DNA of 64,000 nucleotides from Acidobacterium sp. S8 (GTDB lineage Bacteria > Acidobacteriota > Terriglobia > Terriglobales > Acidobacteriaceae), in contig NZ_LMUM01000028.1 of assembly GCF_009765985.1 (NCBI RefSeq), positions 163,467 to 227,466 on the forward strand, read 5' to 3'. The notes beneath the pieces are model-generated. The model had not been told where the DNA came from. It saw only the letters and a list, made by a program, of their open reading frames with translations, and searched no databases. A program made the position numbers and the translations under genes. Positions 62,581 to 64,000 of this stretch are shown piece by piece. Positions within the stretch are counted from its first letter, which is position 1; every line of letters starts with the position of its first letter.

Positions 62581-63909
62581 TTATTCGATGCCGAGTTTGT
62601 GCTGCATCTGTTCGAGCGTGTAGCCCTTGGTCTCGGGATAAACGAAGAGCACGACGAAGAATTGCACGACCATCATGGCGGCAAAAAAGACGAACGGCGC
62701 GCCTGCGGAATATCTTGCGAGGAGCGGGAAGGTGCCGGAGATGATGGCATTCATGACCCAGTGCGCCGAGCTGCCAAGGCTTTGCCCTTTCGAGCGTACG
62801 CGCGTGGGAAAGACTTCGCTGATGTATACCCAGATCACCGAGCCCTGTGAGATGGCGAAGAAGAAGATGTAGCCGACGAGCAGCCAGACGAGAGAAGACT
62901 GGTGCTGCTTCATGTAAAAGATGGAGGCCACCCCCAAGAGGCAGATAGCGGTGCCGACCGAGCCGACAAGCAGCAGGGTCTTGCGTCCCAGCTTGTCGAT
63001 AACGGTCATGGCCAGCAGTGTGGCGACGAGGTTCATGGCTCCGACCAGGACTGCCTGCAGGTCGCCGGACATGGCGCTGAAGCCACCGGCGCGGAAGATG
63101 TCATTCAGGTAATAAAGAATGGCATTGATTCCGGCGAGCTGGTTGAACATTCCGATGGAAACGGCAAGGAAAATGGGCAGTCGATACTTGTATTGGAAGA
63201 GCGGCTCGGATTTTGCGCTGCGTTCGAAGTGGATGGAATCGACAATTTCTTTCAGCTCTGCTTCTGAATCAGGCGTTCCCATCAACTGCAGTACGGATCG
63301 CGCCTCATCGATGCGGTTCTGCGTGACCAGCCAGCGGGAGCTGCGCGGAATGCCGTAGAGCATGATGAGGAAGAGCACGGCGGGAAAGGCTGCGACGCCA
63401 AGCTGCCAGCGCCACTGCAGCGCTCCGAGGCCGAGGCGCTCAATGAAGTAGTTCGAGGCGTAGGCGAGCAGGATGCCGAGAACGATGTTGATCTGGAAGA
63501 GGCCCACGAGGCGACCACGCCACTTTGCCGGAGCCAGCTCGGCGATATACACCGGGCCGAGCACGGAGGAGCCTCCGATGCCGAGGCCGCCGATAAAGCG
63601 GAAAAAGATCAGTGAGGACCAGCTCCAGGAAAACGCGCAGCCTACCGAGGAAATAATGTAAAGAAGCGCCATGAGGCGCAGCGTTTCACGGCCGCCAAAT
63701 TTCTGCCCGATGGCGCCCGCGGACATGGCTCCGATTACGGTTCCCCAGAGGGCGATGGAGACGGTAAAGCCCAATTGGCCGGCGGTGAGGTGAAAGATGT
63801 CAGTGAGCTGGTGGGTGGTTCCCGCAATGACAGCAGTGTCAAAGCCGAAGAGAAGACCACCGAGAGCGCCGACTATCGTGCTCTTAAAAAGATAAAAATT
63901 CAATCGCAT
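62581..63909 (-). CDS. MFS sugar porter (SP family)
   Basis: A 442-residue H+-coupled sugar transporter with 12 helices. Family signatures: GALGGLLFGFDTAVIAGT in helix 1, the R-x-G-R-R-like loop GQKFGGRETLRL, GLGIGGSSVLGPVYIAELAPAKWRGRLVGL, IPRSSRWLVTQNR in place of PESPRWL, the QQxxG-like helix 7 FNQLAGINAILYYL, and the C-terminal PETKGYTLEQMQ. XylE/AraE-like proteins share all of these. The substrate is a hexose or pentose, not resolvable here. About 90 nt of upstream DNA to the window edge show no gene. Confidence 0.93.
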   Translation of the reverse strand: MRLNFYLFKSTIVGALGGLLFGFDTAVIAGTTHQLTDIFHLTAGQLGFTVSIALWGTVIGAMSAGAIGQKFGGRETLRLMALLYIISSVGCAFSWSWSSLIFFRFIGGLGIGGSSVLGPVYIAELAPAKWRGRLVGLFQINIVLGILLAYASNYFIERLGLGALQWRWQLGVAAFPAVLFLIMLYGIPRSSRWLVTQNRIDEARSVLQLMGTPDSEAELKEIVDSIHFERSAKSEPLFQYKYRLPIFLAVSIGMFNQLAGINAILYYLNDIFRAGGFSAMSGDLQAVLVGAMNLVATLLAMTVIDKLGRKTLLLVGSVGTAICLLGVASIFYMKQHQSSLVWLLVGYIFFFAISQGSVIWVYISEVFPTRVRSKGQSLGSSAHWVMNAIISGTFPLLARYSAGAPFVFFAAMMVVQFFVVLFVYPETKGYTLEQMQHKLGIE

Positions 63910-64000
63910 TCTGGATTCTCTGGTGCGGTATGTTGCTGATGCATCGCATTCGTGTGTTGCTGGCGCAATCCTGTCGAGAGGAAATCTGCTTTCGTCAGGA

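Overview
The window looks like chromosomal DNA from a member of the Acidobacteria, most likely family Acidobacteriaceae (the Terriglobus / Granulicella / Edaphobacter type of soil organism). The reasons are two very long MacB/FtsX-type permeases of the 'acidobacterial duplicated orphan permease' kind (41408-43894 and 56387-58816), an Oar-like TonB-dependent receptor with an N-terminal CnaB-type domain (15518-19294), several twin-arginine-exported FG-GAP/UnbV and Gfo/Idh/MocA proteins, and a three-gene succinate dehydrogenase of the non-proteobacterial type. No tRNA, rRNA, CRISPR array, prophage or intact transposon was seen.

Layout. 1-1389: 5' part of uvrA, running off the left edge. 1565-4953: sugar-acid genes (mannonate dehydratase manD overlapping a short-chain dehydrogenase, then a Tat-exported Gfo/Idh/MocA protein). 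5278-7127: a small DUF4126-like membrane protein translationally coupled to a CxxxxC flavoprotein disulfide reductase. 7255-23577: a block of exported or envelope proteins. It holds a CnaB+TPR protein, a GlcG-like protein, two FG-GAP/UnbV proteins (one a 1278-residue fusion to a cysteine-less redoxin domain and TPRs), a TonB-dependent receptor behind a LacI-type palindrome, a TPR protein paralogous to the first, an unrecognised 402-residue protein and a Tat-exported alkaline-phosphatase-fold protein. 23585-24105: a fluoride exporter gene under a fluoride riboswitch. 24306-28182: two cyclophilins (cytosolic and exported), an exported M19 dipeptidase and a DDAH-like amidinohydrolase.

28242-36350 is a set of small stress and detoxification genes: VOC proteins, DUF2255, an SDR, an aldo/keto reductase opposite a LysR regulator, a MarR-membrane protein-MFS operon with a visible operator, and a YdeI-like protein. 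36729-36993 is a dispersed non-coding repeat directly behind sdhB; its inverted second copy is at 52838-53126. 36996-40426 is sdhCAB, followed by rdgB. 41408-44754 couples an orphan permease to an exported Nif3-like protein. 44885-50647 is a leftward run of seven genes: P-loop kinase, polyphosphate-glucokinase-like ROK protein, MgtC-like protein, ABC ATPase, ABC permease, DesK-like kinase, NarL-like regulator. Then come a sedolisin protease, a second Tat-exported Gfo/Idh/MocA protein, a TetR / FAD-monooxygenase divergent pair with a 13-bp-arm operator, the second orphan permease, an exported M48 protease, a soluble PAS hybrid histidine kinase and an MFS sugar porter.

How the genes work together (inference). 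The window suits a plant-polymer-degrading soil heterotroph, with uronate catabolism, sugar uptake, TonB-dependent import, secreted acid protease and dipeptidase. The most system-like unlabelled region is 7255-23577, where two paralogous TPR proteins bracket the FG-GAP/UnbV pair and the receptor. Small palindromic repeats (REP-like, CATTCTGAGC-type and CCTTTCGC-type) sit only between genes, several where a transcript should end.
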